Shown here piece by piece: positions 16,877-26,060 of a DNA stretch of 64,000 bases. The position numbers and the translations under genes are program-made. The first letter of the stretch is position 1. Each line of letters starts with the position of its first letter. The stretch spans positions 1 to 64,000 of the forward strand of contig JAAVHC010000003.1 of the NCBI GenBank assembly GCA_014799925.1. Reading direction: 5' to 3'. This DNA comes from Oscillibacter sp. GTDB lineage: Bacteria > Bacillota > Clostridia > Oscillospirales > Oscillospiraceae. The notes below the pieces were generated by a model that saw only the letters and a list, made by a program, of their open reading frames with translations, was not told the origin of the DNA and did no database searches.

Positions 16877-18394
16877 TCACTTGCGCAAAATCTCCGTATT
16901 CCGATATTGGATCGCCTCCGCCAGATGGGCGGCGGAGATGCCGGCCTCGCCGTCCAGGTCGGCAATGGTCCGGGCCACCCGCAGGATGCGGTCATGGCTG
17001 CGGGCGGTGAGGCCCATGCGGTCGAAGGCCGCCTTCAGGATGCGCTCCCCGGCGTCGTCCAGGCGGCAGCATTCTCCCACCATGGCGGGAGTCATGTGTG
17101 CGTTGCAGCCGACGCCTGTTCCGGCGAAGCGCTCCGCCTGCCGGGACCGGGCGGCGTTGACGCGGGATTTGACAGCGGCGGAGCTCTCCGGCGCGTCCCG
17201 CCGCCGCATGGCTTCAAATTCCACCGACGGCACCTCCACGTGCAGATCCATCCGGTCCAGCATGGGACCGGAGATCCGGGAGACATATTTTTCCACCATA
17301 GCGTCCGTACAGGTACAGCGTCCCGACGGATGCCCCCGCCAGCCGCAGCGGCAGGGATTCATGGCGCACACCAGCATGAACCGGCTGGGGAGGCAGATGC
17401 TCCCGGCGGCGCGGGTGATGGTGACCTCGCCGTCCTCAATGGGCTGGCGCAGGACCTCCATGGCGTCCCTGGAAAATTCCGGCAGCTCGTCCAGAAACAG
17501 CACCCCGTTATGGGCCAGGGAGATCTCGCCCGGCCGGGGAAGGGCCCCGCCGCCTGCCAGGGCCACGGCGGAGACCGTGTGATGGGGGCTCCGGAAGGGG
17601 CGGCGCTGAAGCAGGGGACGGCGGCGGTCGGTGAGGCCCGCCACGGACCAGACCTCGGTGGCCTCCAGCGCCTCCCGCCGGGTCATGTCCGGCAGGATGG
17701 AGGGCAGACGGCGGGCCAGCATGGACTTGCCCGCTCCCGGCGAACCGATGAGCAGGATATTGTGCCCTCCGGCGGCGGCGATTTCCAGGGCGCGCTTTAC
17801 GTTCTCCTGGCCCATGACCTCGGAGAAGTCGGGGCCGGCCTCCGCGTCCGCCTCCGGCGTCCAGGGCGGGGCGGGGGCGATCCGCTCCCGGCCCCGGAGG
17901 TGCCCCAGAAGGGCCTCCACGTTTTCCACGGGATAGACGGTGAGCCCCCCGGCCAGGGTGGCTTCGGCGGCGTTCTCCGCCGGGACGTAGAGCTCCCGGG
18001 CGCCGGCCCGGACGGCGGCCATGGCCATGGGGAGCGTGCCGGTAATGGGACGGAGGGCGCCGGTCAGGGACAGCTCTCCCAGAAACGCCGCCCCGGCGGA
18101 CGGGGGATCGATATCCCCCTGGGCGGCCAGGATGCCCAGGAGAATCGGCAGGTCATAGACGGTGCCCTCCTTCCGCAGGGCGGCGGGAGCCAGGTTGACG
18201 GTGATCCGCGAGACGGGGAACTTCGCGCCGCAGCTTTTGATGGCGGCGCGGACGCGCTCACGTGACTCCTTGACGGCGGCGTCGGGGAGACCCACCACGT
18301 CGAAGGCCGGGAGTCCGCCGGAGAGGGCGCATTCCACGGAGACGTCGTAGCCGGTGATGCCCTGCAGACCCAGGGAGTGGATGGTTACTACCAT
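16877..18394 (-). CDS. comM: YifB/ComM family magnesium chelatase-like AAA ATPase
   Basis: The product is a 505-residue ATPase of the YifB/ComM family, which in transformable species drives branch migration during natural transformation. The N-terminal Lon-protease-like fold starts VVTIHSLGLQGITGYDVSVE. It is followed by Walker A GSPGAGKSML (about 217), Walker B GVLFLDELPEF (about 296) and the chelatase-type NPCRCGWRGHP zinc region (about 350). A C-terminal helical lid ends the protein. The frame is open further upstream, but ATG 18394 has AAAGGA and matches the family start. The far upstream part overlaps the family A repeat and is not coding. Confidence 0.95.
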   Translation of the reverse strand: MVVTIHSLGLQGITGYDVSVECALSGGLPAFDVVGLPDAAVKESRERVRAAIKSCGAKFPVSRITVNLAPAALRKEGTVYDLPILLGILAAQGDIDPPSAGAAFLGELSLTGALRPITGTLPMAMAAVRAGARELYVPAENAAEATLAGGLTVYPVENVEALLGHLRGRERIAPAPPWTPEADAEAGPDFSEVMGQENVKRALEIAAAGGHNILLIGSPGAGKSMLARRLPSILPDMTRREALEATEVWSVAGLTDRRRPLLQRRPFRSPHHTVSAVALAGGGALPRPGEISLAHNGVLFLDELPEFSRDAMEVLRQPIEDGEVTITRAAGSICLPSRFMLVCAMNPCRCGWRGHPSGRCTCTDAMVEKYVSRISGPMLDRMDLHVEVPSVEFEAMRRRDAPESSAAVKSRVNAARSRQAERFAGTGVGCNAHMTPAMVGECCRLDDAGERILKAAFDRMGLTARSHDRILRVARTIADLDGEAGISAAHLAEAIQYRNTEILRK

Positions 18395-18480
18395 ATCTAT
18401 CGTCCTTTCTTGCGCCCTGCGGGCGCAGGGGGAGTCGGCTCTGTTCGACAGCCCGGGGCTTTCCCAGCCCCGGGCCCTGG

Positions 18481-18905
18481 GCCTACTTTTTATGTGGACA
18501 AAAAGTAGGCAAAAAGCCACTTAAACCTACGGTTTAAGAATCCCTTATAATTGCGGGAGTTATTGTTTTTGCGCCCGTGGCATGGCCTGATTGGTCTATC
18601 GGTTGTGCCGTCCGCTTCGTTCCTCTTCCGCGTCTGTTTCAGTGTGGTCATCGGTACTCCCTACCGTATTGCTTCGGGTTCTCCCGGCGGTGGTCGGGGA
18701 GCCAGTCCAGAAGCGGCTTAGCCTCACTGTGTACGTTAGAATCCGTGGGTAGACGCAGAAGTGCGGCGCACCAACGAAGGTATGGGGATAGAATCAAACC
18801 CTCCATCGTCGGAGGGAAAACAAAAAAACACATTCAGGGGATTCTCAAGGGGCGTTGGCCCCTTGAGCACGCTTTTGTTACTTTTCGCGTGCGCGAAAAG
18901 TAAAC
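18481..18905. repeat. Family A hairpin-ended element, full copy
   Basis: About 425 bp long. The left end has GCCTACTTTTT/AAAAAGTAGGC (18481-18510) then CTTAAACC/GGTTTAAG (18520-18538). The right end has, in inverted order, CTCAAGGGG/CCCCTTGAG (18844-18867) then TTACTTTTCGCG/CGCGAAAAGTAA (18878-18903). Internal blocks such as TTTGCGCCCGTGGCA and GCTTCGGGTTCTCCCGGCG recur at 34024-34290. Several short open frames across it lack ribosome sites and are not called as genes. Confidence 0.85.
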
Positions 18906-19085
18906 CCCGCCCCCGTCCCGCCCGGCAGGGCGACATACCCCTCCCCGGCAGAGGGGAGATGATTTTCCCCCATTATACCACGGGAAAACAAATCCTCCCA
19001 TTTGCAATAATTGCCAAAAAACGGCAATGTTTTTTTACACTTCCGGAGAAAAAGAAAAATTTCTGAAAATGAAGTAAACATAGCG

Positions 19086-19114
19086 TTTACACGGCCCGGA
19101 AAAAGTGGTATAGT
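19086..19114 (+). promoter_or_regulatory. Promoter for pyruvate:ferredoxin oxidoreductase
   Basis: TTTACA (19086-19091), 17 bases and TATAGT (19109-19114) lie 74 bases before the start codon, and CAGGAGG follows as ribosome site. Confidence 0.75.
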
Positions 19115-19187
19115 AAATCCTGTATGAGTACCTTGCTGTGTATTCACCCCATGGCAGTATCAAATATTCAGGAGGAACAAAAAAACT

Positions 19188-22100
19188 ATGGCTAGAAAGT
19201 TCAAGTCCATGGACGGCAACAACGCGGCGGCGCATGTCTCCTATGCGTTCAGCGAAGTCGCGGCCATCTATCCCATCACCCCGTCCAGCCCCATGGCCGA
19301 CCTGGTTGACCAGTGGTCCGCCAACGGCCTGAAGAACATTTTCGGCACCCAGGTTAAGGTTGTCGAGATGCAGTCCGAGGCCGGCGCCGCCGGCGCGGTC
19401 CACGGCTCCCTGGGCGCGGGCGCGCTCACCAGCACCTATACCGCCTCCCAGGGCCTGCTGCTGATGATCCCCAACATGTATAAGATCGCAGGCGAGCAGC
19501 TGCCCACCGTGTTCCACGTCTCCGCCCGTACCGTGTCCACCCATGCCCTGAACATCTTCGGCGACCACTCCGACGTCATGGCCTGCCGCCAGACCGGCTT
19601 TGCCATGCTGGCCGAGGGCAACGTGCAGGAGGTCATGGACCTCAGCCCCGTGGCCCATCTGTCCGCCATCTCCGGCAAGGTGCCCTTCATCAACTTCTTC
19701 GACGGCTTCCGCACCTCCCACGAGATCCAGAAGGTGGCCGTGTGGGACTTCGAGGACCTGAAGGACATGTGCGACATGGAGGCCGTGGAGGAGTTCCGCA
19801 GGCACGCGCTGAACCCCGAGCATCCCAACATGCGCGGCTCCCACGAGAACGGCGACATCTTCTTCCAGCACCGCGAGGCCTGCAACAAGTACTATGACGA
19901 GCTGCCCGCAGTGGTCGAGAAGTACATGGGCAAGGTCAACGAGAAGCTGGGCACCAATTACCAGCTGTTCAACTACTACGGCGCTCCCGACGCGGACCGC
20001 GTCATCATCGCCATGGGCTCCATCTGCGACGTGGCCGAGGAAGTCATCGACTACATGAACGCCCACGGCGAGAAGGTGGGCCTGGTGAAGGTCCGCCTGT
20101 ACCGCCCCTTCGCCGCCGACAGGCTCCTTTCCGCCATTCCCGCCACCGCCAGGAAGATCGCCGTCCTGGACCGCACCAAGGAGCCCGGCGCTCTGGGCGA
20201 GCCCCTGTATCTGGACGTGGTCTCCGCTCTGGCCAACGCCGGCAAGAATGACGTGAAGGTCATCGGCGGCCGCTACGGCCTGGGCTCCAAGGATACGCCT
20301 CCCGCCAGCGTGTTCGCCGTCTATGAGGAGCTGACCAAGGACGAGCCCAGGCGCCAGTTCACCATCGGCATCGTGGACGACGTCACCAACCTGTCCCTGC
20401 CCGAGAAGGAAGCCCCCAACACCGCCGCGGAAGGCACCATCGAGTGCAAGTTCTGGGGCCTGGGCGGCGACGGCACCGTGGGCGCCAACAAGAACTCCAT
20501 CAAGATCATCGGCGACCACACCGACAAGTATGTCCAGGCGTACTTCCAGTACGACTCCAAGAAGACCGGCGGCGTGACCATCAGCCACCTCCGCTTCGGC
20601 GACAAGCCCATCCGTTCCCCCTACTATATCAATAAGGCCGACTTCGTGGCCTGCCATAACCCCTCCTATGTCACCAAGGGCTTCAAGATGGTCAACGACG
20701 TCAAGCCCGGCGGCGTGTTCATGATCAACTGCCAGTGGGATTTCGACGAGCTGTGCCACCACCTCAACGCCGAGGCCAAGCGGTACATCGCTAGGAACAA
20801 CATCCAGCTCTACACCATCAACGCCATCGACCTGGCCGCCAAGATCGGCATGGGCAAGCGTACCAACACCATCCTCCAGTCCGCTTTCTTCACCCTGGCC
20901 AAGGTCATGCCCCAGGAAGAGGCCATCCAGTACATGAAGGATGCCGCCAAGAAGTCCTACTCCAAGAAGGGCGAGGACGTGGTTCAGATGAACTACAACG
21001 CCATCGACGCCGGCGCTACCGCCTTCGTGAAGATCGACGTGCCCAACCAGTGGGCCGACGCCGTGGACGAGAAGACCGCCCCCGCTCTGGAGGGCAAGGC
21101 CGAGCTGGTCACCATGGTCAAGGATATTCTGGAGCCCGTGGGCCGCATGGACGGCGACAGCCTGCCTGTCTCCGTGTTCATGCCCCACGCGGACGGTCAG
21201 TTCGAGCTGGGCGCTTCCGCCTACGAGAAGCGCGGCGTGGCCGTCAGCGTTCCCGTTTGGGATCCCGAGAAGTGCATCCAGTGCAACAACTGCTCCTATG
21301 TCTGCCCCCACGCCACCATCCGCGCCTACGCCCTCACCGAGGACGAGGTGAAAAACGCGCCTGAGGGTCTGAAGACCGCCGCCGTCAAGGCCGGCAAGGG
21401 CAAGGGCGTGTATCAGTACGCTATCGGCGTGAGCCCCCTGGACTGCATGGGCTGCGGCGTGTGCGTCGAGGCCTGCCTGGCCAAGGACAAGGCCATCAAG
21501 ATGGTGCCCCAGGAGAGTCAGGCCGAGCAGGCCAGGGTCTGGGATTACCTGGTGAAGACCGCTCCCAAGGCCGACATGCAGGACAACACCGTCAAGGGCA
21601 GCCAGTTCAAGGTGCCCTATCTGGAGTTCTCCGGCTCCTGCGCCGGCTGCGCCGAGACCAGCTACGCCCGCCTCGTCACCCAGCTGTTCGGCGACCGGAT
21701 GTACGTCTCCAACGCCACCGGCTGCTCCTCCATCTGGGGCGGACCGGCTGCCACCTCTCCCTACTGCACCAACAGCGAGGGCAAGGGTCCCGCGTGGTGC
21801 AACTCCCTGTTCGAGGACAACGCCGAGCACGGTCTGGGCATGTATATCGGCCAGAAGGCCATCCGCAACGCCCTGGCTGAAGAGACCAAGGCCCTGATCA
21901 ACGTCGCGTGGGCTGCTCCCGCGATCAAGGAAGCCGCTCAGAAGTGGCTGGATACCATGGACGACGGCGAGGCCAACCAGGAAGCTGCCAAGGCTTATAT
22001 CACCGCTCTGGAAGAGAACATCTCCACTGTGGATGATCTGACTCAGGTTGAGAAGTTCGCCGCCCACGCCGCGGAGCTGAAGGCCGCCGGCAAGAAATAC

Positions 22101-22823
22101 TGCGACTGCGACGCCTGCGCTCTGGCCGAGAGCATCCTCTCCAAGAAGGAGTACCTGAACAAGAAGTCCGTGTGGATCTTCGGCGGCGACGGCTGGGCCT
22201 ACGACATCGGCTACGGCGGACTGGACCATGTCCTGGCCTCCGGCGAGGATGTCAACGTGTTCGTCTTCGATACCGAGGTGTACTCCAACACCGGCGGTCA
22301 GGCCTCCAAGGCCTCCAACATCGGCCAGGTGGCTCAGTTCGCCGCCGCCGGTAAGGAGATGAAGAAGAAGAGCCTGAGCGAGATCGCCATGCAGTACGGC
22401 TATGTGTACGTGGCCCAGGTAGCTATGGGCGCCAACACAGCTCAGACCCTCAAGGCCATCGCCGAGGCCGAGGCCTATCACGGCCCGTCCCTCATCATCG
22501 GCTACGCCCCCTGCGAGATGCACTCCATCAAGGGCGGCATGATGAACTGCCAGAAGGAAATGAAGAAGGCCGTTGACTGCGGCTATTGGAACCTGTTCCG
22601 CTTCAATCCCGCTCTGGCCGCCGAGGGAAAGAACCCCTTCACCCTGGACAGCAAGGCGCCCGCCGGCGGTTACCAGGAGTTCCTGCTGAACGAGGCCCGC
22701 TACGCCCGCCTGACCCGCGAGTTCCCCGAGCGCGCCGAGGTCCTGTTCGCCAAGAACGAAGAGGCCGCCAAGGAGCGCTACGCGCACCTGATGAAGCTCA
22801 TCGACCTGTATAAGGCTGACTAA
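19188..22823 (+). CDS. nifJ: Pyruvate:ferredoxin (flavodoxin) oxidoreductase
   Basis: The product is a single-chain homodimeric-type PFOR of 1211 residues, slightly longer than the usual 1170-1190. It decarboxylates pyruvate to acetyl-CoA and reduces ferredoxin, a central step in strictly anaerobic energy metabolism. The N-terminal pyrimidine-binding part has the family's AAHVSYAFSEVAAIYPITP. Two ferredoxin-type clusters are seen as CIQCNNCSYVCPH (about 697) and CMGCGVCVEACLA (about 754), with a further CAGC (about 819). The thiamine diphosphate site is GDGWAYDIGYGG followed by VYSNTGGQASK (about 997-1040). Codon use is highly biased to GC-ending codons, consistent with strong expression. Confidence 0.97.
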   Translation: MARKFKSMDGNNAAAHVSYAFSEVAAIYPITPSSPMADLVDQWSANGLKNIFGTQVKVVEMQSEAGAAGAVHGSLGAGALTSTYTASQGLLLMIPNMYKIAGEQLPTVFHVSARTVSTHALNIFGDHSDVMACRQTGFAMLAEGNVQEVMDLSPVAHLSAISGKVPFINFFDGFRTSHEIQKVAVWDFEDLKDMCDMEAVEEFRRHALNPEHPNMRGSHENGDIFFQHREACNKYYDELPAVVEKYMGKVNEKLGTNYQLFNYYGAPDADRVIIAMGSICDVAEEVIDYMNAHGEKVGLVKVRLYRPFAADRLLSAIPATARKIAVLDRTKEPGALGEPLYLDVVSALANAGKNDVKVIGGRYGLGSKDTPPASVFAVYEELTKDEPRRQFTIGIVDDVTNLSLPEKEAPNTAAEGTIECKFWGLGGDGTVGANKNSIKIIGDHTDKYVQAYFQYDSKKTGGVTISHLRFGDKPIRSPYYINKADFVACHNPSYVTKGFKMVNDVKPGGVFMINCQWDFDELCHHLNAEAKRYIARNNIQLYTINAIDLAAKIGMGKRTNTILQSAFFTLAKVMPQEEAIQYMKDAAKKSYSKKGEDVVQMNYNAIDAGATAFVKIDVPNQWADAVDEKTAPALEGKAELVTMVKDILEPVGRMDGDSLPVSVFMPHADGQFELGASAYEKRGVAVSVPVWDPEKCIQCNNCSYVCPHATIRAYALTEDEVKNAPEGLKTAAVKAGKGKGVYQYAIGVSPLDCMGCGVCVEACLAKDKAIKMVPQESQAEQARVWDYLVKTAPKADMQDNTVKGSQFKVPYLEFSGSCAGCAETSYARLVTQLFGDRMYVSNATGCSSIWGGPAATSPYCTNSEGKGPAWCNSLFEDNAEHGLGMYIGQKAIRNALAEETKALINVAWAAPAIKEAAQKWLDTMDDGEANQEAAKAYITALEENISTVDDLTQVEKFAAHAAELKAAGKKYCDCDACALAESILSKKEYLNKKSVWIFGGDGWAYDIGYGGLDHVLASGEDVNVFVFDTEVYSNTGGQASKASNIGQVAQFAAAGKEMKKKSLSEIAMQYGYVYVAQVAMGANTAQTLKAIAEAEAYHGPSLIIGYAPCEMHSIKGGMMNCQKEMKKAVDCGYWNLFRFNPALAAEGKNPFTLDSKAPAGGYQEFLLNEARYARLTREFPERAEVLFAKNEEAAKERYAHLMKLIDLYKAD

Positions 22824-23225
22824 ACGAAGAGACGCCCGCGGCCTCTTCGGGGCCCCGCACAGCGGGGCGCGCGCAAGCGCGTACGAGCGTTTTGCCGCAG
22901 GCAAAACCTCGGCGGAGGACGAATTCATTTCGTCCGAGCATTTCAATCCGACAGGGTTCCCATGGGCGGCGGCGCCGCCCATGGGATGGCCGCATCTTCC
23001 CTTCTCCCCTCTACCATTTCCAGCATTGCTTGTCGCGCTTGGATTATTAAAGCTTTTTGTTGAGAAATAGTATGAGATATAGTCGACGCAGTTGAGAACG
23101 AGTAAGTGTTGGGCTTCGCCCAAACCCACCAGGGCTTTGCCCCGTGGGCCGCGCTTTGCGCGGCTTAGGGCTGGGGCGGCCTTTGGCCGCCTAATGCCTG
23201 GCCCCACCGCCCTTTGAAAAGGGCG
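22824..23225. repeat. Hairpin-rich intergenic cluster after nifJ
   Basis: No gene is visible. There is a succession of small palindromes, including CCCCGC/GCGGGG, GTTTTGCC/GGCAAAAC, GGACGAA/TTCGTCC, CCCATGGGCGGC/GCCGCCCATGGG, TTGGGC/GCCCAA, GCCGCGC/GCGCGGC and GCCGCCCTTT/AAAGGGCGGC. The module TTAGGGCTGGGGCGGCC near 23167 recurs in the family A copy near 34100. One of the first hairpins probably terminates nifJ. Confidence 0.7.
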
Positions 23226-23303
23226 GCCCTAAACTTTACTGATTTTGAACTGCGGTTACTATAATCAACCATTTTCCTGAAAAAAGTATCACTATATAGC
23301 ACA

Positions 23304-23341
23304 AAAGGGCCTCCCCCATCCGTGGATGGGGGAGGCCCTTT
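23304..23341 (-). terminator. Terminator downstream of the small recA-linked gene
   Basis: Perfect 18-base arms AAAGGGCCTCCCCCATCC (23304-23321) and its complement (23324-23341) are present. The minus strand continues with TTTTG. Confidence 0.8.
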
Positions 23342-23350
23342 CCATTCGGC

Positions 23351-23479
23351 TTACCGCCGCTCCCGCTTCCTGGCCAGCGCGATGACGGCCAGCACCAGGT
23401 TCTCCACCGCCAGCCCGGCGGTAACCGTGATGGACGCGGCCAGCACGATCATGGATACGATCCTCGCTTTTTTCAGCAT
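23351..23479 (-). CDS. Small 42-residue single-pass membrane peptide
   Basis: The frame runs from ATG 23479 to TAA 23351-23353 and has a strong AAAGGAGG ribosome site. The peptide starts MLKKARIVSMIVLAASI and ends IALARKRERR. A hydrophobic segment of about 25 residues is flanked by positive charges at both ends. It lies 132 bases after recA on the same strand and just before a strong terminator, so it may be the last gene of the recA transcript. Function unknown; many SOS-linked small membrane peptides inhibit division, but nothing here proves that. Confidence 0.65.
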   Translation of the reverse strand: MLKKARIVSMIVLAASITVTAGLAVENLVLAVIALARKRERR

Positions 23480-23611
23480 GGGAAATTCCTCCTTTTATCT
23501 GATTCCTGCGTTGAAAGACAGGAATCATCATATTCAATTGAAGCCGTGCGGGGCGCCGCCCGGCACCGGCCCGCGCAAGCCTTTATGTAAAGGCTTGATC
23601 GAAACCTTTAT

Positions 23612-24727
23612 TCAGGCGTCCTCATCGTCAAAGTCTTCGGCGGACACGTCCACCGCCCGGCCCGCGGCCCTGGCGGCCACCTGGGACTGGGTGCTCATCA
23701 GTTTGAAAAAGTCCCGACGGATGGCGGCTTCCAGATTGTCGGCCACCTCCGGGTTATCCTTCAGGTACTGCTTGGCCGCGTCCCGGCCCTGACCCATGCG
23801 GGTCTCCCCCATGGAGAACCAGGACCCGGACTTCTGCACCAGATCCAGCTTCACCGCCAGATCCAGCAGCTCGCCTGTCCGGCTGATGCCCTCTCCGTAC
23901 ATGATGTCGAACTCCGCCTCCCGGAACGGGGGGGCCATTTTGTTCTTGACCACCTTGGCCCGGGTCCGGTTGCCGATCATCTCGCCGCCGGCCTTCAGGG
24001 TCTCCACCCGCCGCACGTCGATGCGGACGGAGGCATAGAACTTCAGCGCCCGGCCGCCGGTGGTGACCTCCGGGTTGCCGTACATGACGCCCACCTTCTC
24101 ACGCAGCTGGTTGATGAAGATGACCACGCAGTGGGTCTTGTTGATGGCGCCCGCCAGCTTCCGCAGGGCCTGGCTCATGAGCCGGGCGTGGATGCCCACA
24201 AAGCTGTCGCCCATCTCGCCCTCAATCTCCGCACGGGGCACCAGGGCCGCTACGGAGTCTACCACGATCACGTCCAGCGCGCCGGAGCGTACCAGGGCTT
24301 CGGTGATTTCCAGGCCCTGCTCGCCGGTGTCCGGCTGGGAGATCAGCATTTCGTCAATGTTCACCCCCAGCGCGCGGGCATAAGTGGGGTCCAGGGCGTG
24401 CTCCGCGTCCACGAAGGCCACCTCGCCCCCGGCCTTCTGGGCCTGGGCCACGATATGCAGGGCCAGGGTGGTCTTGCCGGAGGACTCGGGGCCGTATATC
24501 TCAATGATGCGCCCCTTGGGCACGCCGCCGATGCCCAGGGCCAGATCCAGCGCCAGAGACCCGGTGGGGATGGCCTCCACGTTCAGCTGGTTCATCTGAT
24601 CGCCCAGGCGCATGATGGAACCCTTACCGTACATCTTCTCGATGTTTTTCATGGCGGTATTGATGGCTTCCTTCTTGTCGTTGGCCACGGTGGCGGTCTT
24701 GGTTACTTTCTTGTCCTTATCGGCCAT
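23612..24727 (-). CDS. recA: RecA recombinase
   Basis: The 371-residue product is the ATP-dependent strand-exchange protein of homologous recombination and activator of LexA cleavage. Walker [10 protein letters not shown] (about residue 77), the family signature [14 protein letters not shown] (about 229) and loop L2 residues are all present. The C-terminus is acidic (FDDEDA), as usual. An AAAAGGAGAG site precedes the ATG. No GAAC-N4-GTTC LexA box is visible in the 115 bases upstream, so SOS control cannot be inferred from this sequence. Confidence 0.98.
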   Translation of the reverse strand: MADKDKKVTKTATVANDKKEAINTAMKNIEKMYGKGSIMRLGDQMNQLNVEAIPTGSLALDLALGIGGVPKGRIIEIYGPESSGKTTLALHIVAQAQKAGGEVAFVDAEHALDPTYARALGVNIDEMLISQPDTGEQGLEITEALVRSGALDVIVVDSVAALVPRAEIEGEMGDSFVGIHARLMSQALRKLAGAINKTHCVVIFINQLREKVGVMYGNPEVTTGGRALKFYASVRIDVRRVETLKAGGEMIGNRTRAKVVKNKMAPPFREAEFDIMYGEGISRTGELLDLAVKLDLVQKSGSWFSMGETRMGQGRDAAKQYLKDNPEVADNLEAAIRRDFFKLMSTQSQVAARAAGRAVDVSAEDFDDEDA

Positions 24728-24842
24728 TGGTGCTCTCCTTTTGTAAAATTTATTCTTTGTCTTCTCAAAGATTAAAATTCAATGTTATATCTTGTCCTGT
24801 GGGACGGCAGCACGCCGTTCATCGCCTTTTCCGCTTCTTCTG

Positions 24843-25637
24843 TCAGTCCCTTTGTAATATTTTCTCCAGTTCGTCAAGCATCCGGCCTGCGTCCTCCGGC
24901 ACCCGGTCCGTTCGGATGAACAGGTCCGCGAACAGCCGGTCCAGATTTTCCTCGAACCGGTCCGGCAGGAGGGCGCACTGCTTTTCGCACAGCTGGACCA
25001 GCCGCTTTTCGCCGGGGTGGGTCTGGCTGTTCAGGGCAAAAAGAATGTCGAAATAGCTCTCCAGAAACGCCGCCGTCCGGTGGTTGACGCTGACCAGGTC
25101 CCCCCGCTTCACCGCCTTGGCGATCTGGGTCTCATAGGCGGGCAGGGAATCCCGCAGCAGCTTCCGGTTCCGGTCAATGATCCGCTCCCTCAGCAGAGGC
25201 GGATAGGGCACGTCGAACCGCTCCTTTGCCGCCGCCAGCCGCCCGTCCCGGTCATAAAGGATTTTGCAGGTCCGCAGGTTGTGCCACATGCAGGTGGTGT
25301 AGCCGTTCCGGGGCCGGCAGTCCTCCACCACGGAGGCCACGTCGTTTATAAAATCGTCCAGACTGCGGTAAAGAATGTCGATGTCAACGCCGTTTTGCAG
25401 GGTGCAGTTGTCCTCGTACTCCCAGAAGTGATTGCCGATCTCCATGTATTTGCAGTAGAAGGACAGGATCTCCCGCCGGACCTCCTCCGCCACCGGGGCG
25501 GTGCAGTAGAGGTATACGTCATAGTCTGATTTCTCGTCATAGACTTCCCCCGCCCGGGACCCGCCCAGCGCGATGGCCTCCACCTCCGGAAGGGCGGACA
25601 GCTCCGCAAACAGTTTTTCTGCAAATTGGTCGGCCAT
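24843..25637 (-). CDS. Nucleotidyltransferase-fold protein (DUF4037-like)
   Basis: The 264-residue protein has an N-terminal nucleotidyltransferase motif ALGGSRAGEVYDEKSDYDVYLY (Gly-Ser followed by the Asp-x-Asp metal pair, about residues 22-43) and a third acidic position in GVDIDILYRSL (about 84). The C-terminal half is helical, with a GYTTCMWHN stretch typical of DUF4037-type proteins. It probably transfers a nucleotide or resembles minimal nucleotidyltransferases; the substrate is unknown. It is in line with prmC, the VOC gene and recA, 54 bases after the VOC gene. Confidence 0.8.
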   Translation of the reverse strand: MADQFAEKLFAELSALPEVEAIALGGSRAGEVYDEKSDYDVYLYCTAPVAEEVRREILSFYCKYMEIGNHFWEYEDNCTLQNGVDIDILYRSLDDFINDVASVVEDCRPRNGYTTCMWHNLRTCKILYDRDGRLAAAKERFDVPYPPLLRERIIDRNRKLLRDSLPAYETQIAKAVKRGDLVSVNHRTAAFLESYFDILFALNSQTHPGEKRLVQLCEKQCALLPDRFEENLDRLFADLFIRTDRVPEDAGRMLDELEKILQRD

Positions 25638-25691
25638 ACGATTTCCTCCCGATAAATCAACTTCAAAAAATCTGTATCAAAAACATGCTGT

Positions 25692-26060
25692 TCATCCCTC
25701 GGCGCCGCCCCCGGCGATCATCAGCCGCCAGCCCGCTATCGTCACCTCAAACGCCCGGTCACCCCAGGGCTGAACCTCAATCTCCGTTGGGCAAAACGCC
25801 CGGTGGCCGGCATGGACAGTCTCCAGCGCATCCTCCGGAACCGTAAGGTAAAGCACCACGCCGCAGCCCAGGAAGGGCAGGCGCTCCTTTGGAACGTATC
25901 CCTCCGTAACGCCCAGCAGCAGCGCGTTCCCGTACAGAGACACGCCCGCCAGCGGGTCCCCGCTCTCCGGCGGCTGGGAAAAATCCAGCGTCCAGCCCGC
26001 CGACTGGAAGATCCCGGCCGTTTCATAGGGGTCCGCACATGCTAAAATCGGTCTGATCAC
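25692..26060 (-). CDS. Small VOC/glyoxalase-like protein
   Basis: The 122-residue protein begins at GTG 26060, whose GTGA overlaps the prmC stop codon, with GGAGGAGG upstream. It starts IRPILACADPYETAGIFQSAGWTL and contains VSLYGNALLLGV, LYLTVPEDALETVHAGHRA and a terminal FEVTIAGWRLMIAGG. This beta-alpha-beta-beta-beta pattern with two half modules matches the vicinal oxygen chelate (glyoxalase/bleomycin resistance) fold. Metal-ligand positions are not clear, so catalytic activity is uncertain. The longer open frame upstream in this phase is a shadow of prmC. Confidence 0.65.
   Translation of the reverse strand: MIRPILACADPYETAGIFQSAGWTLDFSQPPESGDPLAGVSLYGNALLLGVTEGYVPKERLPFLGCGVVLYLTVPEDALETVHAGHRAFCPTEIEVQPWGDRAFEVTIAGWRLMIAGGGAEG

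Noticed and set aside
19035-23207. A 1390-codon open frame on the minus strand opposite nifJ, and similar long frames opposite glnN, ygfK, ppdK and tex.
   Set aside because: They mirror the codon phase of the real genes, lack ribosome sites, consist of low-complexity G/H/V/L/A-rich sequence and show no domain. They arise from high GC and strong third-base bias.
24728-24842. A short in-frame tail ending in [11 protein letters not shown] before recA, considered as a small gene.
   Set aside because: It overlaps the end of the nucleotidyltransferase gene, its only ATG gives 16 codons, and there is no ribosome site.
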